Part shown: positions 23,723 to 31,779 of the stretch, one piece after another | Position numbering within the stretch: the stretch's first letter is position 1 | Layout: each line of letters begins with the position of its first letter | NCBI GenBank assembly: GCA_039923495.1 | Contig: JBDTCO010000147.1 | Span: forward strand, 1 to 34,846 | DNA: 34,846 bases | From: JBDTCO01 sp039923495 | GTDB lineage: Bacteria; Myxococcota_A; Polyangia; Palsa-1104 | Reading direction: 5' to 3' | Program-made: the position numbers and the translations under genes | Notes under the pieces: generated by a model | Database searches by the model: none | The model's input: the letters and a program-made list of their open reading frames with translations, nothing else | What the model was told of the DNA's origin: nothing

Positions 23723-24949
23723 ATGAAGACGACTTCCTTGGCTTTCGCCGTCTTGTTGTTGTCCGCGTGTCATCAGGCAAAGACGGCCGCGCCTGACGAT
23801 CTCGGTGTCGGCGATGCGAGCGTTTCCGTCGATGCCGCGAGCGATCTGTCGCCCGGCGCCGACCTCGCCGTGTGCACGCGCACCGCGACGTCGACCGAGG
23901 CGACGCGCGCGCTCGTCGTCTCGCACCCGTTCGCGGCCGATGGCTCCGCCGCCACGGACTACGAGGTCCTCGCGCTCGCCACCAACGGCGCCATCACGCG
24001 GCCCGGCACGCACTTTTCGATGGGCACCAACAGCAACGGCGACATCGTGTTCACGCCCGACGGCAAGTTCGGGTACGCGAGCCAGGACAACGGCAACATC
24101 GGCATCTTCGCGGTGAGCGGCGATCTCGTCGTCAAGGTCATCGCGCCGATGTTCGAGGCGGGCGCGTACGCATCGCGGCTCGTGATGTCGCAGGCCGGCG
24201 ATCAGCTCTACATCCTCGATCCCGACACCACCGCGAACCACGGCGGCGTCTACACCGCACCGATCTACTGCGACGGCTCGCTCGGCCAGGCCACGCTCGT
24301 CACCGCAGCGGATGTGCCGTCGGGCCTCGAGCCACTCGCCGGTGGCGACTATGCGCTCGCCGCGCGTGGGCTCGACGGTGCCGCAGCCACCGACAACGTC
24401 CACCGCATCACGCTCGCGCCATATGCACGCATAGCGAGCGTCGCGGCCTTCCCCGATCAGAAGTCGCAGATCACCGGCCAGGCCGTCACGCACGACGGCA
24501 AGTTCGTGCTCTTCGGCGACTCGAGCGAGTTCTCCGGCGAGGACAACCGCGTAGCCGTCGTCGCCGTCACAGCGACCGGCCTCACCGCGACCCAGCTGCT
24601 CACGCCCATCGTCGATCCGTACGCGATCCTCACGTCGCCGTACGACAACGCCGCGATCGTGATGTCGGGCTACGGCAACGCGATCTATCGCCTCACCTAC
24701 GATCCCACGAACGCGACGAAGCCGTTCGTGAACCAGGGCGAGCTCACGTACATGGGTGCCAAGCCGATGCTGCCGGGCATCTCGGTGCTGGTCTCGCGCG
24801 GCGTGCTCAAGGGCCACGCGTTCATCGCCGAGGTGGGTGGCGTGCGGCACCTGCAGTTCACGCTGCTCGGCGCCGTGACGGACCTCGGGCTGTTCGACCT
24901 GGGTGGCGACGTGGCAAACGGCCTCGGCGTCGTCGGCGTCCAGCCGTAG
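23723..24949 (+). CDS. Lipoprotein with beta-propeller-like repeats
   Basis: The 408-residue protein begins with a lipoprotein signal (AFAVLLLSAC; lipidated C16) and an Asp/Ala/Ser-rich tether containing further Asp residues. From about residue 65 to the end there are repeated strands of the type found in YVTN or lactonase-like beta-propellers: FTPDGKFGYASQDNGNIGIF, LVMSQAGDQLYILDPDT, AVTHDGKFVLFGDSSEF, ILTSPYDNAAIVMSGYGNAIY. AAAGGGA lies just before the ATG as a ribosome-binding site. It should sit at the outer membrane or periplasmic face. No catalytic residues can be assigned. It is divergent from the DUF2330 operon and converges on the next gene with a 6-bp gap. Confidence 0.8.
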   Translation: MKTTSLAFAVLLLSACHQAKTAAPDDLGVGDASVSVDAASDLSPGADLAVCTRTATSTEATRALVVSHPFAADGSAATDYEVLALATNGAITRPGTHFSMGTNSNGDIVFTPDGKFGYASQDNGNIGIFAVSGDLVVKVIAPMFEAGAYASRLVMSQAGDQLYILDPDTTANHGGVYTAPIYCDGSLGQATLVTAADVPSGLEPLAGGDYALAARGLDGAAATDNVHRITLAPYARIASVAAFPDQKSQITGQAVTHDGKFVLFGDSSEFSGEDNRVAVVAVTATGLTATQLLTPIVDPYAILTSPYDNAAIVMSGYGNAIYRLTYDPTNATKPFVNQGELTYMGAKPMLPGISVLVSRGVLKGHAFIAEVGGVRHLQFTLLGAVTDLGLFDLGGDVANGLGVVGVQP

Positions 24950-24955
24950 GCAGCG

Positions 24956-25798
24956 CTACTTCGTCGGATGCACGAGCCGACGGTACGCGCCGAGGTGGCG
25001 TAGCGCGCGCGAGTGCTCGCCGCCGCGCTCGTAGAGCCGCGCGAGGTTGTAGTGCGCATCGGCGCAGCCCGGATCGAGGCGCAGCGCGCGGCGGTACTGC
25101 GTGATGGCGTCGCGGACGACGCCGAGATCTTCGAGCGCGACACCGAGGTTGAACACGGCGACCGAGTCCTCGGGCCGCTCCTCGAGCGCGCGCTCGTAGA
25201 GTCGACGCGCCTCGGCGGCTTCACCTGCCTCGTGGTAGAGGCGCCCGAGGTTCACGAGCGCGTCGGCATGCGCGGGGTCGGCGAGGATCGCCTGCTCGTA
25301 TGCGCGCCGTGCCTCGGCGGCATCCGCGATCTCGATCTCGCAGCCCCATGCGAACCACTCCGCAGCCGATCGCGGCGTGGTCTGTTTCGGCTGCGCGCGA
25401 AGGATGACCGACGTCCCCTCCCGCATCGGAGCGGTGGAGAAGTCGAAGAGCGACTGACCGGACTCGGGCTCGAACGTGCGGGAGCCGTCCCGCACCGTGA
25501 TGGTGTTGCCGTGCGCGGAGATGTGCAGCGACGAGAGCGGACGACCGACCGGCAGCCGAGCACGCAAAAGGCCGAGCGCACGACGGACGCGTCGCGCGGG
25601 GATCTTTTCGTCGAGGAGCGCGCGCGCCGCACGCAGCAGCACGAGGTCCTGGAAGGAGAAGCGCAGCGCACCACGCGCGCCGCGCTCCGGCACGATGTAG
25701 CCCGCACGCACGAGCGCATGCACCTCGACCCTGGGGAGGTCGACGAGCTCCGCGACCTGCTGTGCGCTGTACCCGAAGGTGCTCACCGTTCGCGCCAT
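24956..25798 (-). CDS. MerR-like HTH protein with C-terminal TPR repeats
   Basis: ATG 25796-25798 gives 280 residues. Residues about 7-70 are a MerR-type winged HTH (YSAQQVAELVDLPRVEVHALVRAGYIVP, then FSFQDLVLLRAARALLDEKIPARRVRRAL). A central segment (80-140) of short strands follows. The C-terminal half (about 145-275) holds three to four TPR units such as ADALVNLGRLYHEAGEAAEARRLYERAL. No metal-binding Cys of classical MerR sensors is present, and there is no dimerising coiled coil, so the TPRs probably take protein partners. It lies 37 bp after the SpoIIE-type phosphatase on the same strand and may be its output or partner; this is inference. Confidence 0.82.
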   Translation of the reverse strand: MARTVSTFGYSAQQVAELVDLPRVEVHALVRAGYIVPERGARGALRFSFQDLVLLRAARALLDEKIPARRVRRALGLLRARLPVGRPLSSLHISAHGNTITVRDGSRTFEPESGQSLFDFSTAPMREGTSVILRAQPKQTTPRSAAEWFAWGCEIEIADAAEARRAYEQAILADPAHADALVNLGRLYHEAGEAAEARRLYERALEERPEDSVAVFNLGVALEDLGVVRDAITQYRRALRLDPGCADAHYNLARLYERGGEHSRALRHLGAYRRLVHPTK

Positions 25799-25835
25799 CT
25801 TGCCGTGGCGCGCGGTCGGGATCAACGTGCGCGTG

Positions 25836-27203
25836 CTACTCGCACAGCTCGATGGCAACGAGCGTGATGTCGTCCACGATGCCGCCCGTGCGGCTCGCGA
25901 CCTCGGCGAGGATGCGCGCGTTGATGTCGAACACGTCGGGTGGCATGCGCGCGACGAGCGACTCGAGCGAACGCAGTCCGAGCGGATCCTCGTCGGTGTG
26001 GAGCGCATCGAGGACGCCATCGGTCATCAGCAAAAGGATGTCGCCGTGCTCCATCTGGATGCTCTCGTCGGCCCATGACTGGCCGCTATCCATCGCCAGA
26101 GGAGGACCGGATGGCTGCGAGAAGCTCTCCACCTTGCCGCACGCCCTGCGGAGGATCGGGATCACGTGGCCGGCGTTCGCGACCGTGCATGTGCGCCGCT
26201 CCGCATCGAGCAGCGCGCAAGCGGCCGTGACGAAGGTGTCGTCTGCGATCTGCGACGCGAGGACACCATCGAGCTCGGTGAGGATCGCGCACGGGTCGTG
26301 CTCGACGCTCGAGATGCGGCGGAGCTCGGAGGTGACGCGTGCCATCAGCAGCGCGCCCGAGACCCCCTTGCCGGAGACATCGCCGATCGTCGCGAGCAGC
26401 TTGCCGTCGTCGGTCGGGAGCACGTCGTAGAAGTCGCCGCCGACGTGATAGGCCGGCTGGTAGCGGGTGGCGATGCGGAACTTCGCGATGCGCTCCGGCA
26501 CCTGCGGCAGAAAGCTGCGCTGGATGCGACGCGCGACCTCGAAGTCGCGCTCCATCTTGCGGCTCTCGAGCAAGCGACCCGTCGAGCGCAGGTGCGCGAG
26601 CGCCATCGAGCTCTGCGCGGCAACACCGGCGAGCGTCTCGAGCTCGTACTGTCCCAGGCGAAGGCTCGGCTCCCCCTCCACGAGCAGCAAACCGAGCAAC
26701 GCGGTGCCCTCGATGAGCGGCGCCGACAGGATGGTGCCGCGGCCCGCCTGCTCGGACGAGAGCGTGAGCGGCATGAGGAAGAGATCGCGGTGCAGCGGAG
26801 CCAGAGCGTCGAGGCCGGCGCAAGCGACCGGCTCGATGCGCGAGCCCGACGACGCGACGTAGCCGAGGCTCGCGTCACCATCGGCATCGGTCACGAAGAT
26901 GCGGACCGTGCAGCGCTCGTCGAAGTAGCGCGCGAGGCCCGCCACGACCTCGCGCAGCAGCGCACCCTCGTCGCGGATCGCAGGCAGGCTGCCGGAGATG
27001 CGGGAGAGCTCTCGCAGGCGGCGCAGCACGTCGACCGCGTCGTCCTCGTCGTCTTCGTAAAGGCGCGTCTGGTCCTCTACCGTCGGCGTGCTCGGCAGGG
27101 CCGGGACGTCGCGGAGCGTGGCCACGGACCTCGCGACACGCCTTCGGCGTCTGCTCCGCGGCAGGGTGGTTTGCGTCGAGGTGATGGGGTCGAGGTAGGT
27201 CAC
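25836..27203 (-). CDS. GAF-SpoIIE PP2C-type serine phosphatase (RsbU-like)
   Basis: The 455-residue protein has a basic N-terminal stretch, a GAF-like sensor domain (about 65-220) and a SpoIIE/PP2C phosphatase domain (about 245-455). The metal-binding motifs are present: GGDFYDVLPTDDGKLLATIGDVSGKG, TFVTAACALLD, VANAGHVIPIL, LLLMTDGVLDAL and the terminal DDITLVAIEL. The linker RDFEVARRIQRSFLPQ is the typical helical switch before RsbU domains. Such enzymes dephosphorylate anti-anti-sigma proteins in partner-switching pathways. No STAS or HPK-like anti-sigma gene is adjacent, so the substrate lies elsewhere. It probably forms an operon with the MerR/TPR gene. Confidence 0.92.
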   Translation of the reverse strand: MTYLDPITSTQTTLPRSRRRRRVARSVATLRDVPALPSTPTVEDQTRLYEDDEDDAVDVLRRLRELSRISGSLPAIRDEGALLREVVAGLARYFDERCTVRIFVTDADGDASLGYVASSGSRIEPVACAGLDALAPLHRDLFLMPLTLSSEQAGRGTILSAPLIEGTALLGLLLVEGEPSLRLGQYELETLAGVAAQSSMALAHLRSTGRLLESRKMERDFEVARRIQRSFLPQVPERIAKFRIATRYQPAYHVGGDFYDVLPTDDGKLLATIGDVSGKGVSGALLMARVTSELRRISSVEHDPCAILTELDGVLASQIADDTFVTAACALLDAERRTCTVANAGHVIPILRRACGKVESFSQPSGPPLAMDSGQSWADESIQMEHGDILLLMTDGVLDALHTDEDPLGLRSLESLVARMPPDVFDINARILAEVASRTGGIVDDITLVAIELCE

Positions 27204-27517
27204 TTGGTTTTCCCACCCGAACGTATTGCGCGATCCGTGCCACGGTCGCGCGACAACGCGGTCGCGGGCGTCCGGAGCAGGAACGACGCGAAGCTAGTTT
27301 CGCCAGGTGCTCCAACGATTCGATCTGCATCGTGAACTACGAAAGCCACAGCCTCAGTCGGCATCCACGAGGATGACCAGGCTCGCGTTCCAGTACCTGC
27401 CGAAACGACGCACCGTGGCGATATCGCGTCGCACGCCGTGGCTGTGGCGACTGCCCACGCCAGCCGAGGCGAGTCGCCGGCCGCCCACGTCGCCAGCCGC
27501 GCTACACTGGCGCCGAC
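27204..27517. other. 314-bp divergent intergenic region without a convincing gene
   Basis: This gap separates the phosphatase start from the YciO-like start. It must hold both promoters, but I see no clear -35/-10 pair. Frames on both strands are open for parts of it and none has a ribosome-binding site plus a recognisable protein. Confidence 0.6.
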
Positions 27518-28126
27518 ATGCGCATCGAGATCAACGCCACGCACCCGGAGCCGCGCAAGATCAAGCGCGCAGCCGACGCGCTCCGAGCGGGGGAGGTCAT
27601 CGGCTATCCGACCGACACGGTCTACGCGCTCGGCTGCAACCCGCTCGATCGCAAGGCCATCGACCGCCTCTACCTCATCAAGAACATGCCGAAGACGCAG
27701 CCGCTCGCGCTCATCTGCGCGGACCTCTCGCAGGTCGCGGTGTTCGCGCAGCTCGACACGGCGGCGTTCCGGTTGCTGCGTCGCGTGCTGCCCGGTCCGT
27801 ACTGCTTCATCCTCGAGGCGACGCGCGAGACGCCGCGCGTGCTGCACCTGAAGAATCGTACCGTGGGGATCCGCGTGCCCGACTCGCCCGTCGCTGTCGC
27901 GCTGGTGAAGGAGCTCGGTCACCCCATCATCTCGACGACGGCCGCGCGCCATGGCGAGACGCCGCCGCTCGACGCCGAGGAGCTGGCGGATCGGTTTCCG
28001 GGCCTCGAGATCATCCTGGATACGGGACCGTCGGGCCTGGAGCCATCGACGGTGGTGGACCTGTCGAACGGCACCCTCGAGCTGATTCGCGAGGGTGCCG
28101 GACCGGTCGACGTGCTGGAGCGGTAG
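27518..28126 (+). CDS. yciO: YciO-type Sua5/YrdC family protein
   Basis: The 202-residue single-domain protein carries the YrdC fold signature: KRAADALRAGEVIGYPTDTVYALGC, the KNMPKTQPLALIC segment, then TVGIRVPDSPVAVALVKELG and PIISTTAARHGE. The overall pattern (FRLLRRVLPGPYCFILEAT, STVVDLSNGTLELIREGAG) follows E. coli YciO more closely than TsaC. Family members bind ATP and tRNA and make threonylcarbamoyl-AMP for the t6A modification; YciO itself is weak in this role, so a tRNA-linked function is likely but not certain. It stands alone and converges on the FKBP gene with a 6-bp gap. Confidence 0.85.
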   Translation: MRIEINATHPEPRKIKRAADALRAGEVIGYPTDTVYALGCNPLDRKAIDRLYLIKNMPKTQPLALICADLSQVAVFAQLDTAAFRLLRRVLPGPYCFILEATRETPRVLHLKNRTVGIRVPDSPVAVALVKELGHPIISTTAARHGETPPLDAEELADRFPGLEIILDTGPSGLEPSTVVDLSNGTLELIREGAGPVDVLER

Positions 28127-28132
28127 AGCGAG

Positions 28133-28999
28133 CTACTTCGTGGTCGTGGCCGGCTTCGCAGGCAGCGTCGACGGGTGCATCTGGTTGCCGAGCGGCGGCA
28201 TCGCGTGCGGCGCGCCACCGGGACCCATGCCGGGGTGCATGCCGCCCATCCCGCCCATCCCGCCCATCCCGGGCATCGTCATCGTCGGCGCGGGCGCCGG
28301 CGGCTCGATCGAGAGGAGCTCGACCTCGAACGACAGCGTCGCGCCACCGGGGATGCCGGGGCGGCCGCCGTCCTTGTAGGCGAGGTCCGAAGGGCAGGTG
28401 AGCTGCGCCTTGCCGCCGACCTTCATCTTCTGGACACCCTCGGTCCAGCACGGGATGACGCCGTTGAGGCCGAACACGACGGGCTGCTTGCCGACCGACG
28501 TGTCGAAGACCTTGCCGTCACGGAGCTTGCCCGTGTAGTTCACCTTCACGCGGTCCGTCGACTTCGGCATCTCGCCGGTGCCGGGGCTGATCTCGCGGTA
28601 GACGAGGCCCGACGGGAGCTTCGTGGCGCCCGCCTCCTTCGCGGCCGTGTCGAGGAAGGCCGCGCCGGCCTTCTTCTCCTCGTTGGCGCGTGCGGTCTCG
28701 CGCTCCTTGAGCGCGCCGGCGCGAGCCTTCACGAGCTCGTTGATCTTGGGGCCGTAGACGGCGAGGTCGACGGCGGGCGTCTTGTTCGCCGCGACGTCGG
28801 CCATCGCCTGCGAGACGTACGCGATCTCTTCGGGCTTGAGCGCAAACGGGTTGGTCTGGCGCGCGATCACGAGACCGATGGCGTACAGCGTCTTCTGCTC
28901 TTCGGTCTTGGGCTCGGCAGTGCCGCCGCCGGCCTTGGTGCAGCCCGTGGCGAACACGAGGGAGAGTGCGAGGGAAAAGGAAGTGATGCGGCCGACCAT
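28133..28999 (-). CDS. FKBP-type peptidyl-prolyl isomerase lipoprotein with Met/Gly-rich tail
   Basis: The 288-residue protein has a lipoprotein signal (LSLVFATGC, C20), an N-terminal dimerising helical region as in Mip/FkpA (about 30-125) and one FKBP domain (about 138-235) with RVKVNYTGKLRDGKVFDTS, VFGLNGVIPCWTEGVQKMKVGGKA and ATLSFEVELLSIE. It should speed proline isomerisation during folding in the periplasm. The tail is unusual: after a Pro linker it reads PGMGGMGGMGGMHPGMGPGG and then further Met, His and Pro residues. Such tails may bind metals, as the His-rich tail of SlyD does; this is inference. It lies 51 bp after the TPR lipoprotein gene. Confidence 0.9.
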   Translation of the reverse strand: MVGRITSFSLALSLVFATGCTKAGGGTAEPKTEEQKTLYAIGLVIARQTNPFALKPEEIAYVSQAMADVAANKTPAVDLAVYGPKINELVKARAGALKERETARANEEKKAGAAFLDTAAKEAGATKLPSGLVYREISPGTGEMPKSTDRVKVNYTGKLRDGKVFDTSVGKQPVVFGLNGVIPCWTEGVQKMKVGGKAQLTCPSDLAYKDGGRPGIPGGATLSFEVELLSIEPPAPAPTMTMPGMGGMGGMGGMHPGMGPGGAPHAMPPLGNQMHPSTLPAKPATTTK

Positions 29000-29050
29000 G
29001 ATGCCTCCAGGGACGATGGGCGGCCCCTATACCACGAGTGTGGAGAGTGG

Positions 29051-30556
29051 TCAGCGCTTCCGTTCGTGCGCTGCGACCGACTTGAGCCCCTGCGCAGCCC
29101 AGCGATTGTTCGGATGCCGCTTCAGGTCGGCCTCGAACACCGCGCGCGCCTCGTCGAGGTGTCCGGCCGCGACGAGCCGCGGGCCGAGCAGCTCGCGCGC
29201 GGGGACGGGCCAGCTCGGCGGCTCGTCGTAGCGGAGCGCGTCCTCGGCGACGACCGCGCGTCGGAGCGCAGCCAGCCCGGCCTCCGCGTGACCCTTGGTG
29301 TCGAAGTCGACCTCCGCGCGCGCCTCGTCGACCGCGATCGCGAGCACGTCCCGCGCATCGTTCGCTCCCATCGAGCGGTCCTTCGGGATGGTCAGAACGA
29401 AGCGCTCGAGCTCCGCCAGATGCGCCGGGCGCGCGAGGTCGAGCCGCGCCTCGGCCATCACACGCAGGGCAGCCTGCACCGCGTGCGCGTACGGCTGCGA
29501 CGGCGGGATGATCGGGTACGCGAGGAGCCCCTGCCAGTCGGCAAAGCGCTCGCGCGTGAGCACCGGCAGCGTGAGCAGCGTCTCCATGCCCGGCATCGAC
29601 GCGACCATCTGCGGCGTCGCATGAGCGGCGAGCAGCTCGGCCTGGCGCAGCGCCTCGCTCTCGCGATCGATCCAGAGCAGCGCCATCCACAGGAAGTGGT
29701 GGTTGTGGAGCACGTACATCTCGTAGAGCGGACCGTGCGTCGTCTCGGCGGTGACGGCGATTGCCTTCTTGTTCCAGTCCGCCGCCTCCTGGTAGAGGCC
29801 CACCCGCAAGAAGATGTGCGACGGCATGTGCACGAGGTGGCCCTGCGATGGCATGAGCGTGCCGATGGTGCGCGCCGCCTCGAGCGCACGCGCAGGCGCA
29901 GGCGAGCTCTCCATCGCGTGGATGTAGTAGTGCATGAGGCCAGGGTGCGCAGGATCGCGTGCGCGGGCAGTCTCGAGGAGCTCCACGAGCTCGGGCGTGT
30001 CGGCGGCCGGCTTGCCATCGGGCGTCCACTGCGCGAACGGATGCAGGTCGAGCAGAGACTCGGCGGCGAGCGCCTGCACGTCGGAGTCGTTCGGGTACTG
30101 CTTGCGGACGGCCCGCATGCGGTCGGCATACGCGCGATCGGACGCGGCGATGTCGGTGCCCTCGTAGCGAACGGCGAGCGCCTCGACCAGCGCTCGCTCG
30201 ACGGGGCTCGTCGTCGGGATCGCTAGCGCGCGCAGGATGGCGCCATGCGCCGCTGCCCGCCTCTCCGGGAGCTGCGGTGTGTTGATGTTGGGCCCGAGGG
30301 CGAGCGCGACGCCCCACTCCGCGATGGCGCACGGTGTCGACGCGGCGCGCCTGAACGCCGCCTCCGCCGCCTCCACGTCGAACGCGTAGTACAGGCGCAG
30401 CCCATCGTCGAAGTCGCCCCCGTCGGCGCAGGTGATCGGTCGGTGGTAGACGCCGAGGCCGTGGACGCGCGGCCAAGCGAGATCGGGCGGCACAGGAGGC
30501 AGCGGCTTCTCCTTGCACGCGACGAGCAGGAGCGCAAAGAGAGCAACGAACCTCAT
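29051..30556 (-). CDS. TPR lipoprotein
   Basis: The 501-residue protein starts with a lipoprotein signal (FVALFALLLVAC, C14) and a Pro-rich tether. The rest is alpha-helical with TPR-like units, for example LRLYYAFDVEAAEAAFRRAA near residue 55, HMPSHIFLRVGLYQEAADWN near 250 and LVAAGHLDEARAVFEADL near the end. His-rich conserved patches (HYYIHAMES, HMPSHIF, LHNHHFLWMA) stand out. The start overlaps the Bax1-like stop (ATGA), so it is translationally coupled to a DNA-repair nuclease although it is predicted to be exported. Function unknown. Confidence 0.82.
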   Translation of the reverse strand: MRFVALFALLLVACKEKPLPPVPPDLAWPRVHGLGVYHRPITCADGGDFDDGLRLYYAFDVEAAEAAFRRAASTPCAIAEWGVALALGPNINTPQLPERRAAAHGAILRALAIPTTSPVERALVEALAVRYEGTDIAASDRAYADRMRAVRKQYPNDSDVQALAAESLLDLHPFAQWTPDGKPAADTPELVELLETARARDPAHPGLMHYYIHAMESSPAPARALEAARTIGTLMPSQGHLVHMPSHIFLRVGLYQEAADWNKKAIAVTAETTHGPLYEMYVLHNHHFLWMALLWIDRESEALRQAELLAAHATPQMVASMPGMETLLTLPVLTRERFADWQGLLAYPIIPPSQPYAHAVQAALRVMAEARLDLARPAHLAELERFVLTIPKDRSMGANDARDVLAIAVDEARAEVDFDTKGHAEAGLAALRRAVVAEDALRYDEPPSWPVPARELLGPRLVAAGHLDEARAVFEADLKRHPNNRWAAQGLKSVAAHERKR

Positions 30557-31779
30557 CGTTTTTTACCAGGTCGTCGCGCGACCTCGGCGACCCGCTCGAG
30601 CAGCACCTTGGCGGACGGCACGCGCTTGTAGACGTAGAGCGAGCCCGTCTGATCGTCGGCGAGCAGCTCCTCGCGCACGCGCAGGTGGCTCGACGCCACG
30701 AAGACGATGCGTGCGGGGAGGCCGCCATCGACGAGCCCCTTGCGACGAAAGAGCGCGTCGCGGCTCCAGAAACCCATCAGCTCCACGTACACGACCTCGC
30801 CGGTCTTCTTGTGCTGGAGCTCGAGGTCCGGGACGCACAGCCCCACGCCCGGCAGATCGAGGATGGTGTCGCACACGCGCGGTCTCCACGGGCCACCCTC
30901 CTCCGCAAGCGCGTCGAGCAGACCCTGCGCCTCGTCGGAGAGCGCGCGCTGCGCGGGCGTGTTCGAGCCGCCTTCGCAGGAGAAGCGCAAGGACTGGCGC
31001 AGCTCGCCTTTGCCCCAGCGCACGTCGGCGACGAGCGTGTAGTGCCGCGCCGCCTCGAGCACCGGTACGAGCATCGCGAGCTGGAGGCCGTACTTCGTCA
31101 CCGATTCGAAGAGCGAGAACGGACCGTCGACCTCGAGCTCGTACGCGCCGTCCTCGCCGTGCCGTAGCGTGAACAGGAGCCGCAGGAACTTGATGCGCTG
31201 GAACAGCGCGCGGTACGCACCGGGGCTGTCGCAGCGCAGCGTCACGCGCACCGACACCGCGCGCAGCAGCACGGCCTGCACCTGCTCCGACGCATAGCGA
31301 TCAACGAGCGCGTCGGCGTGGGCGAGCTCGATGGTCCGCAGCACCTCGGCCGCGCGCAGATCCGCGAACAGCGCCTGCTCGACGGCCTCGACGGTGGTAC
31401 CCAGCGCAGCCGCCGACTGCGCGAGCACCTCGTCTCGCGAGTAGCGCTGCTCCTCGGCGAGCCCCGCGCGCGTCCGGGCGGAGCGCTCGAAGACCTCGCG
31501 CCGAACGGTCTCGGGATCGAGCGACGCCGCGCCCTCCCACCCGGACGCGTCCTCGAGGATCTTGCGTAGCCCGAGGAGGAGCTTGCGCGCGCGTGCCGGT
31601 GCGTCGACGGTGGCGAGCGCGGCCTCGACCTCCTCGCGGCTGTCGCCCACGCGGGCGCGCGCGGTACCGAGCAGCCCACGCGCGAGCTGCTGCGCGAGCG
31701 CGCGTCGTTCGCCCTCGAACGCGACGAGGTGCAGGGCATCGCCGCGACGGCGCACCTCGACGAGGTCAGCGGTAAGCAC
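30553..31779 (-). CDS. Bax1-like nuclease (DUF790), XPB partner
   Basis: I place the start at GTG 31777-31779, overlapping the helicase stop by 14 bp, because the protein then begins VLTADLVEVRRRGDALHLVAF, which matches the usual DUF790 N-terminus. This gives 408 residues. The C-terminal part has the PD-(D/E)xK-like nuclease pattern VPDLELQHKKTGEVVYVELMGFW. Archaeal Bax1 binds XPB and cuts DNA 3' of damage, standing in for XPG. The gene pair order here, XPB then DUF790, is the same as in archaea. The canonical Lys after the E-V-x strand is replaced (VELMG), as in other family members by recall. Confidence 0.88.
   Translation of the reverse strand: MLTADLVEVRRRGDALHLVAFEGERRALAQQLARGLLGTARARVGDSREEVEAALATVDAPARARKLLLGLRKILEDASGWEGAASLDPETVRREVFERSARTRAGLAEEQRYSRDEVLAQSAAALGTTVEAVEQALFADLRAAEVLRTIELAHADALVDRYASEQVQAVLLRAVSVRVTLRCDSPGAYRALFQRIKFLRLLFTLRHGEDGAYELEVDGPFSLFESVTKYGLQLAMLVPVLEAARHYTLVADVRWGKGELRQSLRFSCEGGSNTPAQRALSDEAQGLLDALAEEGGPWRPRVCDTILDLPGVGLCVPDLELQHKKTGEVVYVELMGFWSRDALFRRKGLVDGGLPARIVFVASSHLRVREELLADDQTGSLYVYKRVPSAKVLLERVAEVARRPGKKR

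Noticed and set aside
27314..27376. Short plus-strand reading SICIVNYES, like the N-terminus of family 2 glycosyltransferases
   Set aside because: Only about ten residues fit before a stop at 27374 and nothing downstream continues the match; judged chance.
27200..27952. 250-codon minus-strand frame across the phosphatase-YciO gap
   Set aside because: Most of it is antisense to the YciO-like gene, there is no ribosome-binding site or domain, and its end overlaps the phosphatase start.
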